This document shows, one piece after another, positions 8,691 through 17,303 of a stretch of DNA of 64,000 nt. Under the pieces are notes generated by a model, which saw nothing but the letters and a program-made list of their open reading frames with translations, was not told where the DNA came from and did no database searches. The number at the start of each line of letters is the position of its first letter. Position 1 is the first letter of the stretch. Origin of the DNA: UBA6197 sp047638075 (GTDB lineage Bacteria > Pseudomonadota > Alphaproteobacteria > Rhodobacterales > Rhodobacteraceae); NCBI RefSeq assembly GCF_047638075.1, contig NZ_JBLJBV010000036.1, positions 14,217 to 78,216 of the forward strand. Reading direction: 5' to 3'. A program made the position numbers and the translations under genes.

Positions 8691-9956
8691 TTATCCGGCA
8701 GATTTGGGCTCTTTCTTTGCGTCTGAGTGTATCAGCAACGGCTTTGTTTCGGGCGAGTCCACGGCTTCTTCGTTCACCACGACCTCTTGCACCGACTCAA
8801 GGCCAGGAAGCTCGAACATGGTATCCAACAAGATATCCTCCATGATCGAGCGCAACCCACGCGCACCGGTCTTACGCTTGATCGCGCGCCGGGCGATCGC
8901 TGTCAGCGCATCCTCGGTGAACGTCAGCTTGACGCCCTCAATATCAAACAGTCGCTGATACTGCTTTACCAGCGCGTTCTTGGGTTCTGTCAGAATGGTC
9001 ACCAACGCCGCTTCATCCAGATCGGTAAGTGTGGCGATCACGGGCAAGCGCCCTACGAATTCCGGAATCAATCCGAATTTCAACAGGTCTTCCGGCTCCA
9101 GCTCCATGAACAGCTCACCCACGCCGCGCGATTCGGGGTCTTTGACGTCTGCACCAAACCCGATGGCAGACCCTTTACCGCGCTGCGCGATGATCCGATC
9201 CAGCCCCGCAAAGGCGCCGCCACAGATAAACAGGATGTTCGTTGTGTCCACCTGCAGGAATTCCTGCTGCGGGTGTTTACGGCCGCCCTGCGGTGGCACC
9301 GATGCCACAGTACCCTCCATGATCTTCAAAAGCGCCTGTTGCACGCCCTCGCCTGATACGTCGCGGGTGATCGACGGGTTGTCAGATTTGCGCGTGATCT
9401 TGTCGACCTCGTCGATATAAACGATGCCGCGCTGTGCCCTCTCGACGTTGTATTCCGAGGCCTGAAGCAGTTTAAGGATGATGTTTTCGACATCCTCCCC
9501 CACATAACCTGCCTCGGTCAGCGTGGTCGCATCCGCCATGGTGAACGGAACATCCAAAATCCGCGCCAGAGTTTGGGCCAGCAGCGTTTTACCGCAACCG
9601 GTTGGGCCAATCAGCAGAATGTTTGATTTCGCCAGCTCGATATCGGATTTCGAGCCATGATTGAGCCGCTTGTAGTGGTTATGCACCGCCACCGACAGCA
9701 CGCGTTTGGCGTGTATCTGGCCGATCACATAATCATCCAGCACCTTGCAGATATCGCGGGGCGTCGGCACGCCATCAGTCGTTTTCAGCCCGGAAGATTT
9801 GGTTTCTTCGCGGATGATGTCCATGCACAGTTCGACACATTCATCACAGATGAACACGGTCGGGCCTGCGATAAGCTTGCGCACCTCGTGCTGGCTCTTG
9901 CCGCAGAACGAGCAATACAGCGTGTTCTTGCTATCGGAGCCGGAATTGTTCGCCAT
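8691..9956 (-). CDS. clpX: ATP-dependent Clp protease ATP-binding subunit ClpX
   Basis: This 421-residue AAA+ unfoldase delivers tagged substrates to ClpP. In order it shows the N-terminal zinc domain with four Cys (CSFCGKSQ...CDECVELC), Walker A (GPTGCGKT), the pore loop GYVG, Walker B (IVYIDEVDKI), the RKH loop (GGRKHPQQ), and the ClpP-docking IGF loop (GSAIGFGAD). The ATG at 9956 (MANNSGSD) has GAGGG upstream; an in-frame start at 9989 gives non-family sequence. It lies about 126 bp downstream of clpP on the same strand, the usual clpP-clpX order. In this class ClpXP also degrades cell-cycle proteins, which fits a genome with GcrA and PleD. Confidence 0.98.
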   Translation of the reverse strand: MANNSGSDSKNTLYCSFCGKSQHEVRKLIAGPTVFICDECVELCMDIIREETKSSGLKTTDGVPTPRDICKVLDDYVIGQIHAKRVLSVAVHNHYKRLNHGSKSDIELAKSNILLIGPTGCGKTLLAQTLARILDVPFTMADATTLTEAGYVGEDVENIILKLLQASEYNVERAQRGIVYIDEVDKITRKSDNPSITRDVSGEGVQQALLKIMEGTVASVPPQGGRKHPQQEFLQVDTTNILFICGGAFAGLDRIIAQRGKGSAIGFGADVKDPESRGVGELFMELEPEDLLKFGLIPEFVGRLPVIATLTDLDEAALVTILTEPKNALVKQYQRLFDIEGVKLTFTEDALTAIARRAIKRKTGARGLRSIMEDILLDTMFELPGLESVQEVVVNEEAVDSPETKPLLIHSDAKKEPKSAG

Positions 9957-10082
9957 GGTTTCCCTCTGTGGCTTGCCCGGCGTTACCACCGGGGCCTTGG
10001 TCGGACTGCTCTTTCCTAAAGATTAGGGCAGCCCCACTGTCATCACAATGTCAAAATGTTCACCCCGCCGCCTGGCGCGGAA

Positions 10083-10712
10083 TCATTCTGACGATTCAAC
10101 CTTGGTTCGGCTCTCCAAAATCTCGTCAATCAGGCCCCAATCCTTGGCCTGCTCAGCAGACATGAAATTGTCACGCTCCAGCGCGGCCTCAACCGTGGCT
10201 AGGTCTTGCCCCGTGTGTTTGACGTAGATTTCATTCAACCGGTTCTTCAGTTTTTGTGTCTCTTGCGCGTGAATCATGATGTCAGTTGCCTGCCCCTGAT
10301 ACCCCCCCGAGGGCTGGTGCACCATCACACGGCTGTTGGGCAAAGAAAACCGCATCCCTTTTTCGCCGGCTTGCAGCAGCAAGCTGCCCATTGACGCAGC
10401 CTGCCCGATGACCAGCGTCGAAACCTTCGGCCGGATGTACTGCATCGTGTCATAGATCGACAGACCCGAGGTCACGACACCGCCGGGGCTATTGATATAC
10501 ATGGCAATTTCTTTCGACGGGTTCTCCGCCTCCAAAAACAAAAGTTGCGCACAGATCAGTGTCGACATGCCATCATGCACCGGGCCGGACAGAAAAATGA
10601 TCCGCTCTTTCAACAGGCGCGAATAAATATCATAGGCGCGTTCGCCACGGCTGGTCTGTTCAACGACCATCGGCACCAAGGTGTTCATGTAAAGATCAAT
10701 CGGGTCTCTCAT
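10083..10712 (-). CDS. clpP: ATP-dependent Clp protease proteolytic subunit
   Basis: This 209-residue serine protease forms the ClpP tetradecamer. The catalytic triad is visible: Ser107 in GQAASMGS, His132 in RVMVHQPS and Asp181 in ERDNFMSA. The ATG at 10712 (MRDPIDLYMNTLVPMV) has AGAGGCAGG upstream and is preferred over the open frame extending to 10796. The short N-terminus before VVEQTSRGERAYDIYSRLL is typical for alphaproteobacteria. It is encoded directly upstream of clpX. Confidence 0.98.
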   Translation of the reverse strand: MRDPIDLYMNTLVPMVVEQTSRGERAYDIYSRLLKERIIFLSGPVHDGMSTLICAQLLFLEAENPSKEIAMYINSPGGVVTSGLSIYDTMQYIRPKVSTLVIGQAASMGSLLLQAGEKGMRFSLPNSRVMVHQPSGGYQGQATDIMIHAQETQKLKNRLNEIYVKHTGQDLATVEAALERDNFMSAEQAKDWGLIDEILESRTKVESSE

Positions 10713-11145
10713 CGCGCCTGCCTCTTTCACTGTCTCTTGGACTCCATAGCCCCAGAACGTTACCCGAGTCTTAGTGTCGCGCGCAGGGGGCTGCAAGGGC
10801 AGGAACGCGGGCGTGACTGCGCGCGCTTAAGGTTAATTCAACCAACACCGCATTCCAAAAGGCAGGCCCATGCGACGCCCGAAGGTGCCGGGAAACATTT
10901 TTGTGAGGCATGTTGGCTTTATGCCGCACCCCCCCAGCGGCCTGCCCGCTGACGGGCATCGGCAAGGGGTCATCCAGCCATCTGAACATCATAGCCAAAA
11001 ACGGCGCGCCGATCTAAGCCCGACCTGATTCGCGAACCATCATGATCAATCCTGCATGGAATGTTGATCAGCGAGCAAACTTTCGCACCTTATAACATGC
11101 GCAAACGGCCAGGGTATGCGGCGCTGATCCAAGGTAAAACCGGGG
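10713..11145 (-). other. Intergenic region upstream of clpP
   Basis: This 433-bp region between tRNA-Gly and clpP must carry the clpP promoter. No gene-like frame with family support was found on either strand. The segment 11005-11100 is more AT-rich than its surroundings and is the likely promoter area. A heat-shock-type promoter could not be pinned with confidence by eye. Confidence 0.35.
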
Positions 11146-11219
11146 TGGAGCGGGTGAAGGGAATCGAACCCTCGTCGTAAGATTGGAAATCTTCTGCTCT
11201 ACCATTGAGCTACACCCGC
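11146..11219 (-). tRNA. tRNA-Gly (anticodon UCC)
   Basis: The minus strand folds as a full 74-nt tRNA including the encoded CCA. The acceptor arm GCGGGTG pairs with CACCCGC, followed by discriminator T and CCA. The D arm is GCTC-AATGGTA-GAGC. The anticodon loop is TTTCCAA, giving anticodon UCC, which reads GGA and GGG. The T loop is TTCGATT within AGGG/CCCT. The outermost anticodon-stem pair is a G-A mismatch. Confidence 0.96.
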
Positions 11220-11255
11220 ACACCCGCCGTATAATCCGCCCGGCGGGCAAAAGGC

Positions 11256-11284
11256 AATATACCTTGCCCGCCCGCAACACGCAA
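11256..11284 (-). promoter_or_regulatory. Candidate sigma-70 promoter of tRNA-Gly
   Basis: On the minus strand TTGCGT (11284-11279) and TATATT (11261-11256) are separated by exactly 17 bp. The -10 box ends 36 bp before the mature tRNA 5' end. The match and spacing are good for a housekeeping promoter, but no transcription start is known. Confidence 0.55.
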
Positions 11285-11310
11285 ACACCGGGCCCCTGCC
11301 TATACGGTAA

Positions 11311-12831
11311 TTATTGGCCGATCGTCTTGATCCGGCCTTCAACCGTGCTGGTAACCTTACCGGTGGCCATGACGTAGTGCATCACATCATTGGCCATCAG
11401 ATTGCCGTTTCCCGCATTGATCAGCACCTTGCCGCCACCAAATGCGCCATAACCATCGCCGCCCTCCAACATGTAGTCATTGGTGGCAACCCGGTAAAGC
11501 CGGTCCATTTCCAGCGCTGTGCCGCCAATCGCGACGGAAACCACCCGCGCCCCGGCAGGTGCCGACGGGTCATAAATCACTGTCAACCCCGCAACTTGCG
11601 GGAACCGGCCGGCACCCTTTTCAACCTGGCTGAAGCCATTTTCCAGCGCCGCCAGAACCTGGCTTCCGGGGATTTCGGTCATCACCGTTACATTGCCGAA
11701 TGGAAGCTCATTCAAAATATCGCGGCGGGTCAGTTTGGTGCCTGCATCATAGGTCCGATCCGCGCGAATGCCGCCGCCCCCAATGATAGCAACATCCGCC
11801 CCCGCCGCCTTTTGCACCGCATCGGCAATCAGATTTCCAATGGCCGCTTCCTCTGCCCGCACCACGTTGCGCCGCGAATCAAGCGGCACTTCGGTCACGC
11901 CTATTTCCAGGTTAAGGCTTTCATCCAACTGGTTCTTGAAGCCATTGACCATCGCCAGCGTTTCAGGATCCGGGCTTACGTTTGCCGTGTCGATAAACCG
12001 GAAAATCGGCGTCCAACTGATCGTGCGCTTGCCGTCTTTTTCGTCGATCTCGATATGCAGATCCACAGGTGAAAGGTATCGCGCGTCCATCGACGTTTCA
12101 ACATAGGCCGTGATGCCGTCATAGGCGGTGGCATAGGAATGGTCATCACCTGACAAGATCACGTCAAACTCGTGGCTCTGGAACAGCTCACTGTCGTTTG
12201 CCTGATCGGTCTGCACGACGCCAATCACCAGATCGGCCCCGTCATCACGCGCGGCCTTGGCAGCGGCAATGCCGGTTTCGACCGTTGGCAGAAACTTCAA
12301 ATCGCCAGAGCTGGCCACCTCGGGCGTCGTGTCCTGCGCCACCGGTACCAGCGCAATTTTCAGCCCGGCCATCTGCTTGATCATCACCCCGCCAAGCCCC
12401 GGCACCGCCGATCCATCCGCATTCGTGATGTTCACCGCCGCCCAGGGGTATGCCGACGCCGCCATCTTTTCGGCAAAGTTCTCAGGGCCGAAATCAAACT
12501 CGTGATTGCCCGGAACGGCAATGTCGAACGGCACGAGGTTGGTCAGATCAATGGTATTTTGCCCCTTGTCAAACCCCGACAGGATCGAGGGCGACAGCAT
12601 ATCCCCGTCAAATACATAAAGCATATTGGGGTTGGCCGCACGTTCGGCCCGGGCCACGGCATTCAACCGGGCAAAGCCGCCGCGCCCATCCTCTTCGGCA
12701 AAGTTATAAACATCGCCAACGCCAAGGATGGTCAGCTTGACCGTTTCGGCAAAGGCCGGGGTCAGGGCCACGGGCGCACATACGCCCGCCCCCAAAAACA
12801 GCGCAGCAAGGCGGCAGATCGGGGTAAGCAT
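11311..12831 (-). CDS. Exported bifunctional metallophosphatase / 5'-nucleotidase family protein (variant metal site)
   Basis: This 506-residue protein has a signal peptide (to about residue 28, ...LTPAFA) and the two-domain plan of UshA-type enzymes, which hydrolyse nucleotides in the periplasm. The C-terminal 5'-nucleotidase domain is clear (ELPFGNVTVMTEIPG ... ATNDYMLEGGDGYGAFGG), as is GNHEFDFG. Several usual metal ligands differ: the first block reads GDVYN instead of a D-x-H-G motif, the usual T-H reads TD (VVQTDQ), and the usual GGHTH-like block reads SGDDHS. Catalysis may therefore be altered. A strong AAGGAG site precedes the ATG. It is a single gene, divergent from DUF952-pyrD. Confidence 0.85.
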   Translation of the reverse strand: MLTPICRLAALFLGAGVCAPVALTPAFAETVKLTILGVGDVYNFAEEDGRGGFARLNAVARAERAANPNMLYVFDGDMLSPSILSGFDKGQNTIDLTNLVPFDIAVPGNHEFDFGPENFAEKMAASAYPWAAVNITNADGSAVPGLGGVMIKQMAGLKIALVPVAQDTTPEVASSGDLKFLPTVETGIAAAKAARDDGADLVIGVVQTDQANDSELFQSHEFDVILSGDDHSYATAYDGITAYVETSMDARYLSPVDLHIEIDEKDGKRTISWTPIFRFIDTANVSPDPETLAMVNGFKNQLDESLNLEIGVTEVPLDSRRNVVRAEEAAIGNLIADAVQKAAGADVAIIGGGGIRADRTYDAGTKLTRRDILNELPFGNVTVMTEIPGSQVLAALENGFSQVEKGAGRFPQVAGLTVIYDPSAPAGARVVSVAIGGTALEMDRLYRVATNDYMLEGGDGYGAFGGGKVLINAGNGNLMANDVMHYVMATGKVTSTVEGRIKTIGQ

Positions 12832-12990
12832 CGTCGCTCTCCTTGTTATGGCGGTCCCTCAACCGATCATTGCGCCGCGGGGGGCTTCTGTCAAAGCCTT
12901 GATCGCCGCCCTTGGATGATGCCGCGCGGATGCATCCCCCCCCGAATACACCCCATTGACCCCCCAACAGTCCCGGTGCATGTCAGGCAG

Positions 12991-13329
12991 ATGCTGATTT
13001 ACAAGATATTCCGCCGCCCCGAATGGGATGCTCTTCGCGCCAAAGGTCAGACCTTGGGCGCACCCGTTGATCTAGCCGACAGGTTCATCCATTTCTCGAC
13101 CGGGGCGCAGGTGATGGAAACCGCCGCGCGCCATTTCAACGGCCAGTCCGATCTGGTTCTGGTCGCTTGCGACCCGGCTGCCCTGGGCGCCGATCTGAAA
13201 TGGGAACCGTCACGCGGCGGGGCACTGTTTCCGCATCTTTACCGTCCGCTGGCGCTGTCCGATGTGGTCTGGGATAAATCTCTGCCGCTGGGCGCCACCG
13301 GCCATATCTTCCCCGAGGGACCACTGTGA
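12991..13329 (+). CDS. DUF952 domain-containing protein
   Basis: This 112-residue cytosolic protein starts MLIYKIFRRPEWDAL and contains the DUF952 pattern of DLADRFIHFSTGAQVMETAARHF, with later LKWEPSRGGALFPHLYRPL and a C-terminal GHIFP. The family is small, common in alphaproteobacteria and of unproven function. The ATG at 12991 has GGCAG upstream and matches the usual start. Its TGA overlaps the GTG start of pyrD (GTGA), so expression is probably coupled. DUF952-pyrD is a recurrent pair in Rhodobacteraceae. Confidence 0.9.
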   Translation: MLIYKIFRRPEWDALRAKGQTLGAPVDLADRFIHFSTGAQVMETAARHFNGQSDLVLVACDPAALGADLKWEPSRGGALFPHLYRPLALSDVVWDKSLPLGATGHIFPEGPL

Positions 13330-14384
13330 AACTGATCGAGCGCGCGGGCCTTGCCGCATTGCACCGCCTCGACCCCGAAACCGCGCACGGGCTCTCGATC
13401 CGCGCCTTGCGGGCGGGGCTCGTGCCGCTGGCCGGGCCGGTCACCTCGCCCCGGCTGGCCACCACGCTCGCGGGGCTGAGCCTGCCAAATCCCATCGGCC
13501 TTGCTGCGGGCTTTGACAAGAACGCCACCGCAGTTGCGGCGCTGATGCGTGCAGGTTTTGGCTTCATCGAACTGGGCGCCGCCACGCCCCGCCCGCAACC
13601 CGGCAACCCCCGCCCAAGGCTGTTTCGCCTGACCGAGGACCGCGCCGCGATCAACCGCTTCGGCTTCAACAATGAGGGGGCTGACGCAATCGCCGCACGT
13701 ATGGCCACCCGGCCCAAGGGTATCCCCGTCGGGCTCAACCTTGGCGCCAACAAAGACAGCAGCGACCGCGCCGCCGACTTTGCCACCGTGCTGGCCGTCG
13801 CTGGCCCACATGCCGACTTTGCCACCGTCAACGTCTCATCGCCCAACACCGAAAGGCTGCGCGACCTGCAAGGCAAAGCCGCCCTCGCCGCCCTGCTTCA
13901 AGGGGTGCTGGCCGTGCGCGCCACCCTCCCCCGTCCAATCCCGATCTTCCTCAAAATCGCGCCCGATCTGACCCCGCCCGAGCTCGAAGATCTGGCCGAA
14001 GTGGCCCTTGCCGCCCGGATCGACGGGGTCATCGCCACAAACACCACCCTGTCGCGCGATGGTCTGAAATCTGCTCATAAAAGCCAATCAGGCGGGCTTT
14101 CGGGCGCGCCATTGTTTGAAAAGTCCACCCGCATACTGGCGCAGCTTTCGCAGCTCACAGCCGGACAGGTGCCGTTGATCGGCGTCGGCGGGATCGGCAC
14201 CGCCGATCAGGCCTATGAAAAAATCCGCGCCGGTGCCAGCGCCGTGCAACTTTACACCGCGTTGGTCTACGGCGGTCTGTCACTTGCCGCCGATATCGCG
14301 CGCGGGCTTGATGCGCTTTTGGCGCGAGATGGTTTTACCTCGGTGCAAGAGGCGGTCGGAACGGGGCGCGGCACATGGACCTGA
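13326..14384 (+). CDS. pyrD: Dihydroorotate dehydrogenase (quinone), class 2
   Basis: This 352-residue membrane-associated flavoenzyme oxidises dihydroorotate to orotate and passes electrons to quinone, in pyrimidine synthesis. Class 2 features are the N-terminal amphipathic extension (LIERAGLAALHRLDPETAHGLSIRAL), NPIGLAAGFDKNA, INRFGFNNEG, GLNLGANKDS, the catalytic-Ser region TVNVSSPNTERLRDLQ, and the C-terminal FMN phosphate loop GVGGI...AGASAVQLYTALVY. It begins with GTG, overlapping DUF952 by 4 bp, and its end overlaps the arsC-like start by 10 bp. Confidence 0.97.
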   Translation: MKLIERAGLAALHRLDPETAHGLSIRALRAGLVPLAGPVTSPRLATTLAGLSLPNPIGLAAGFDKNATAVAALMRAGFGFIELGAATPRPQPGNPRPRLFRLTEDRAAINRFGFNNEGADAIAARMATRPKGIPVGLNLGANKDSSDRAADFATVLAVAGPHADFATVNVSSPNTERLRDLQGKAALAALLQGVLAVRATLPRPIPIFLKIAPDLTPPELEDLAEVALAARIDGVIATNTTLSRDGLKSAHKSQSGGLSGAPLFEKSTRILAQLSQLTAGQVPLIGVGGIGTADQAYEKIRAGASAVQLYTALVYGGLSLAADIARGLDALLARDGFTSVQEAVGTGRGTWT

Positions 14385-14714
14385 CGATCTGGCACAACCC
14401 GCGCTGCTCGACCTCGCGCAAGACACTGGCGCTGCTGGAAAGCCGGGGCCTCGCGCCCATCATCCGGCTTTACCTGCAAGACCCGCCCACAGCGGCTGAG
14501 CTGCGCAGCGCCGTCGCCGCCCTCAACCAACCGGCCCAAATTCTGATTCGCTGGAAAGACGCACCCGCAACCCTGCCCCGAAACGCCCCCGATGACAGCC
14601 TGATCGCCGCCATGGTTGCGAAACCCGCACCTCATCGAACGCCCGCTCGTACTGCACGGCCCCCACGCCGCCCTCGGCCGCCCTCCCGAAGCCGTCCTCG
14701 GTCTGCTCAAATAG
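14375..14714 (+). pseudogene. ArsC/glutaredoxin-type arsenate reductase-like gene, frameshifted
   Basis: The N-terminal part reads MDLTIWHNPRCSTSRKTLALLE, with the ArsC-family catalytic Cys in HNPRCSTSR, followed by LYLQDPPTAAELRSAVAAL. At about 14619-14625 (GCGAAAC) one extra base moves the frame. In the +1 frame the expected family C-terminus continues at once (NPHLIERPLVLHGP ... PPEAVLGLLK) and stops with TAG at 14712-14714. Joined, the product would be about 112 residues, the normal length. The gene overlaps pyrD by 10 bp. It may be a recent pseudogene or a single-base sequencing error; the C-terminal half shows no further decay. True arsenate activity is not implied, as many family members have other roles. 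Confidence 0.8.
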
Positions 14715-14744
14715 CTTTTTTTTGGCAAAATACTCTCGGGGGGA

Positions 14745-14784
14745 GCCGCTTTGAAAAAGCGGCGTGGGGGGCAGACAGCCCCCC
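14745..14784. repeat. Tandem GC-rich hairpins between convergent genes (possible terminator)
   Basis: Two adjacent perfect inverted repeats lie between the arsC-like gene and the exonuclease fusion. GCCGCTTT (14745-14752) pairs with AAAGCGGC (14756-14763), and GGGGGGC (14766-14772) pairs with GCCCCCC (14778-14784). A run of T (14716-14723) lies on the arsC side. The pair could stop transcription from both sides. The modular look also fits a dispersed intergenic repeat, but no second copy was found in this window. Confidence 0.45.
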
Positions 14785-14799
14785 TGCCTGGCCACCCGC

Positions 14800-16896
14800 T
14801 CAGCCGTTCAGATCCTTCAGCAACCGGCCATGCTTGCGCACCTCGGCCAGCACGTCGCCAAACGTTACCAGCCCCCGTGCCTTCAGCGCGGGCAGCAGCT
14901 TCAGGAACGCATCCGCTGTGGCCACCGTGTCGCCAATGGCAGTGTGGCGCGCCTCTTCGGGGATGGTGATCCCCAGCCGGTGCGCCAGCGCATCAAGACT
15001 GTGCGTTTCGCTTTGCCCAAACACCACCGCCGACAGCAGGACCGTATCCAGAATCGGGTGGTCGAAGCCCAGCCCGATCACCGCCTCTTTCCGGCGCAGA
15101 AACTCCATATCGAAGGGCGCGTTATGCGCGATCAGCACCGCCCCTTCAGCGAATTTATGGAACCGGCGGCCCACTTCGGCAATATCGGGCGCCCCTTCGA
15201 CCATCGCCTCCGAGATCCCATGCACCTCGGTCGAGCTGGCGGGTATCCGCCGTTTGGGGTTGACCAGCGTGTCGAAAACCTCTTTTTCTACCCGCCGCCC
15301 GTTGACGATCCGCACGGCCGCAATCTGCACGATCTCGTCACCCTCGGATGGCAAAAGCCCCGTCGTCTCGGTGTCGAACACCACATAGGTCAGGTCTTCC
15401 AGACGCGCGTCGGCCACTTCGGCGTTGCGCGCCTTGGATAGCAGGTCAAAATCATAGACCACCGCGCGGGTGACCGGCGCCGGCCGCTTGACGGATCGGC
15501 GCGCCTCGCGCAGCGGCATCGCAACCCGGTGGCGCCCGCCGGCGCCGGATTCGGGCCAGATTTCAGTGGCATGGGTCGTCAGAACCCGGTGCCCGGTCAC
15601 ATCGGCCATGCCAACCTCCAGCGGCGCGTCCAGCCAATGTTCAAGGTCCGTGATCGACAACGCCGCCCCCACCCAGGACAGGGTTATCAACGCACCCGGC
15701 CCGTCTTCGGCAATCTCGATCTGCAGATCGTCACGCCCCGGTTTCAACCGCACGGCCAGCGCCGCCAGCAGCGCGACCACCTCAAAACCGTCGCAACGCA
15801 GGATCAGCGGCTGCGCGGTTGCGCCAACGTCCACCCCTTCGGCGCCTGCGCGCGCACGCACGGCCTCGGTCAGGTCCAGCGATCTTACCATCGACAGCGG
15901 CCACCAATCCGCGCGGGCGGCATCATAGCGGGCGGAAAGTTCGGTGACGGCGCGGGCTAGGCCCGTAACCTCGGCCAGCATCGCGTGGCCCATCGCGGCG
16001 GGCACGGCCGCGTCGTCTTGTTCCGACAACACGCCAATCACCGTTTGCAGGTTGGCGGCGGGGCGGCGGATACGGTCGAACATCTCTTCCATCATCGCCT
16101 CGCGGGCGGAATGGGCCGACAGATCGCCCGTCACATCGCGCAGCGTCAGCACATAGCCGGGGCGCGCGCCCGCCCGCCCGTCTGACGCCTCCGATAGCAG
16201 CCGCATCCGCGCGGCAAGGATCTTGGCATCACCCACCGTAGCGCATAAAAGGTCCGATGCCGCGTCCACATCATCGGTTTCCAATAGGCGCGCATAGGCA
16301 TGCGCCACCGGCGCCTTGTGCAGATAATCAAACACCCGCCGATCCAGCCCCGGCGCATGCGCGGCATCCAGCCCGCCCAAAAGATCCACCGCCTGCCCGT
16401 TGTAAAACACCAGCTGATGGTCAGGCGTACACAAAAGCACCCCCACTGGCACATCCGACAAAAGGGTTTCCAGACGCTCTTTTTCCGCCGCCAGACGCGT
16501 GGTTTCACGCATCACGGATTCTGCCAAAGCTGAACGCGTTTCCGCCAGATGCTGCGTTACCGCCACCGCCGCCGGGGCCAGATCCCCCAGATAGCGCGCG
16601 GGCTTTTCATCAATGGCGACGGCAACATCGGCATGGGTGCGCGCACGCATCCCCCCTGCCAGCCGCTCGATAGGTTTGGCGACATTTTCATCAAACAAGA
16701 ACCACACCCAGGTAATCAGCCCGAAAATGGCAAACCCTGCCACCGCCCCCCCAATCACAAAGGCATTGAGTGCCGACGGATCGTTCAGCCGATGATAGCC
16801 AAAATACAACCCAGCCCCCAGCGCGCCGATATTCCCCGCGGCAAGCGCTGCAAAGAACAAGAATACCCGCAGTCGAAGGCCGAAGCGTTCCATCAT
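14800..16896 (-). CDS. Membrane PAS / degenerate histidine-kinase-like / DEDDh 3'-5' exonuclease fusion
   Basis: This 698-residue protein begins with two membrane helices (about residues 9-32 and 44-68), then a HAMP-like linker (70-125), a PAS domain (about 140-205), a helical region where a kinase DHp domain would sit (about 262-300), a weak ATPase-like region (340-465) and a DnaQ-type exonuclease domain (500-690). All exonuclease residues are present: Asp508 and Glu510 (VVFDTETTG), Asp596 (AHNAPFDMEF), His651 and Asp656 (HTAIGD). The expected H-box reads MFDRIRRPAANLQ with no His, so autophosphorylation in the usual way is unlikely. Its start overlaps the response regulator by 4 bp. It is the last gene of the acetate locus. 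Automatic annotation would probably call it DNA polymerase III epsilon, which it is not likely to be. Confidence 0.85.
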   Translation of the reverse strand: MMERFGLRLRVFLFFAALAAGNIGALGAGLYFGYHRLNDPSALNAFVIGGAVAGFAIFGLITWVWFLFDENVAKPIERLAGGMRARTHADVAVAIDEKPARYLGDLAPAAVAVTQHLAETRSALAESVMRETTRLAAEKERLETLLSDVPVGVLLCTPDHQLVFYNGQAVDLLGGLDAAHAPGLDRRVFDYLHKAPVAHAYARLLETDDVDAASDLLCATVGDAKILAARMRLLSEASDGRAGARPGYVLTLRDVTGDLSAHSAREAMMEEMFDRIRRPAANLQTVIGVLSEQDDAAVPAAMGHAMLAEVTGLARAVTELSARYDAARADWWPLSMVRSLDLTEAVRARAGAEGVDVGATAQPLILRCDGFEVVALLAALAVRLKPGRDDLQIEIAEDGPGALITLSWVGAALSITDLEHWLDAPLEVGMADVTGHRVLTTHATEIWPESGAGGRHRVAMPLREARRSVKRPAPVTRAVVYDFDLLSKARNAEVADARLEDLTYVVFDTETTGLLPSEGDEIVQIAAVRIVNGRRVEKEVFDTLVNPKRRIPASSTEVHGISEAMVEGAPDIAEVGRRFHKFAEGAVLIAHNAPFDMEFLRRKEAVIGLGFDHPILDTVLLSAVVFGQSETHSLDALAHRLGITIPEEARHTAIGDTVATADAFLKLLPALKARGLVTFGDVLAEVRKHGRLLKDLNG

Positions 16897-17300
16897 GCCA
16901 CGCCGCCCGGTTCGTCCGGCACATCCAGCAGGCGCTTTACCTCGGCGCGCAGCTCTTTCAGCTCAAAAGGCTTGGCGATGAACCCATCGGCGCCCAAGGC
17001 CAGCCCCTTGCGCCGCTCCATCGCAGAGCCGCGCGCGGTCATCATCAAAATCTTGACCCCATCAAGTGATCTGTCGGCGCGAACCTCTTGGCAGATTTCA
17101 TACCCCGACACCTCGGGCAGCATGACATCCAGCAGCACCAGATCAGGTTGCGTTGCCCGTATTTGCGCCAGCGCCTCACCGCCATTGGCAATCCGGTCAT
17201 GGATATAGCCTTCACGCGTCATCAGAAAATCCAGCGCGATGGCGATGTTGTCTTCGTCTTCCACGATCAGGACGCGGTGTTTCGTATCCCCGTCTCCCAT
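16893..17300 (-). CDS. Single-domain response regulator (REC only)
   Basis: This 135-residue CheY-like receiver has acidic pocket residues in LIVEDEDN, the phosphoacceptor Asp in DLVLLDVMLPEVSG, the Thr switch in MMTARGSA and Lys in FIAKPFELKEL. No output domain follows, so it acts through a partner. The 4-bp overlap with the PAS/exonuclease fusion argues for that protein as partner. Because the fusion lacks the kinase His, either another kinase phosphorylates this protein or the pair works differently. GGAGG lies 7 bp before the ATG. Confidence 0.92.
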   Translation of the reverse strand: MGDGDTKHRVLIVEDEDNIAIALDFLMTREGYIHDRIANGGEALAQIRATQPDLVLLDVMLPEVSGYEICQEVRADRSLDGVKILMMTARGSAMERRKGLALGADGFIAKPFELKELRAEVKRLLDVPDEPGGVA

Positions 17301-17303
17301 TGT

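Noticed and set aside
14714..15388. Continuation of the unshifted arsC-like reading frame beyond the family C-terminus
   Set aside because: After the extra base the frame reads low-complexity Pro/Arg/Ser sequence and runs antisense into the exonuclease gene, so it is a frameshift artefact, not a fusion.
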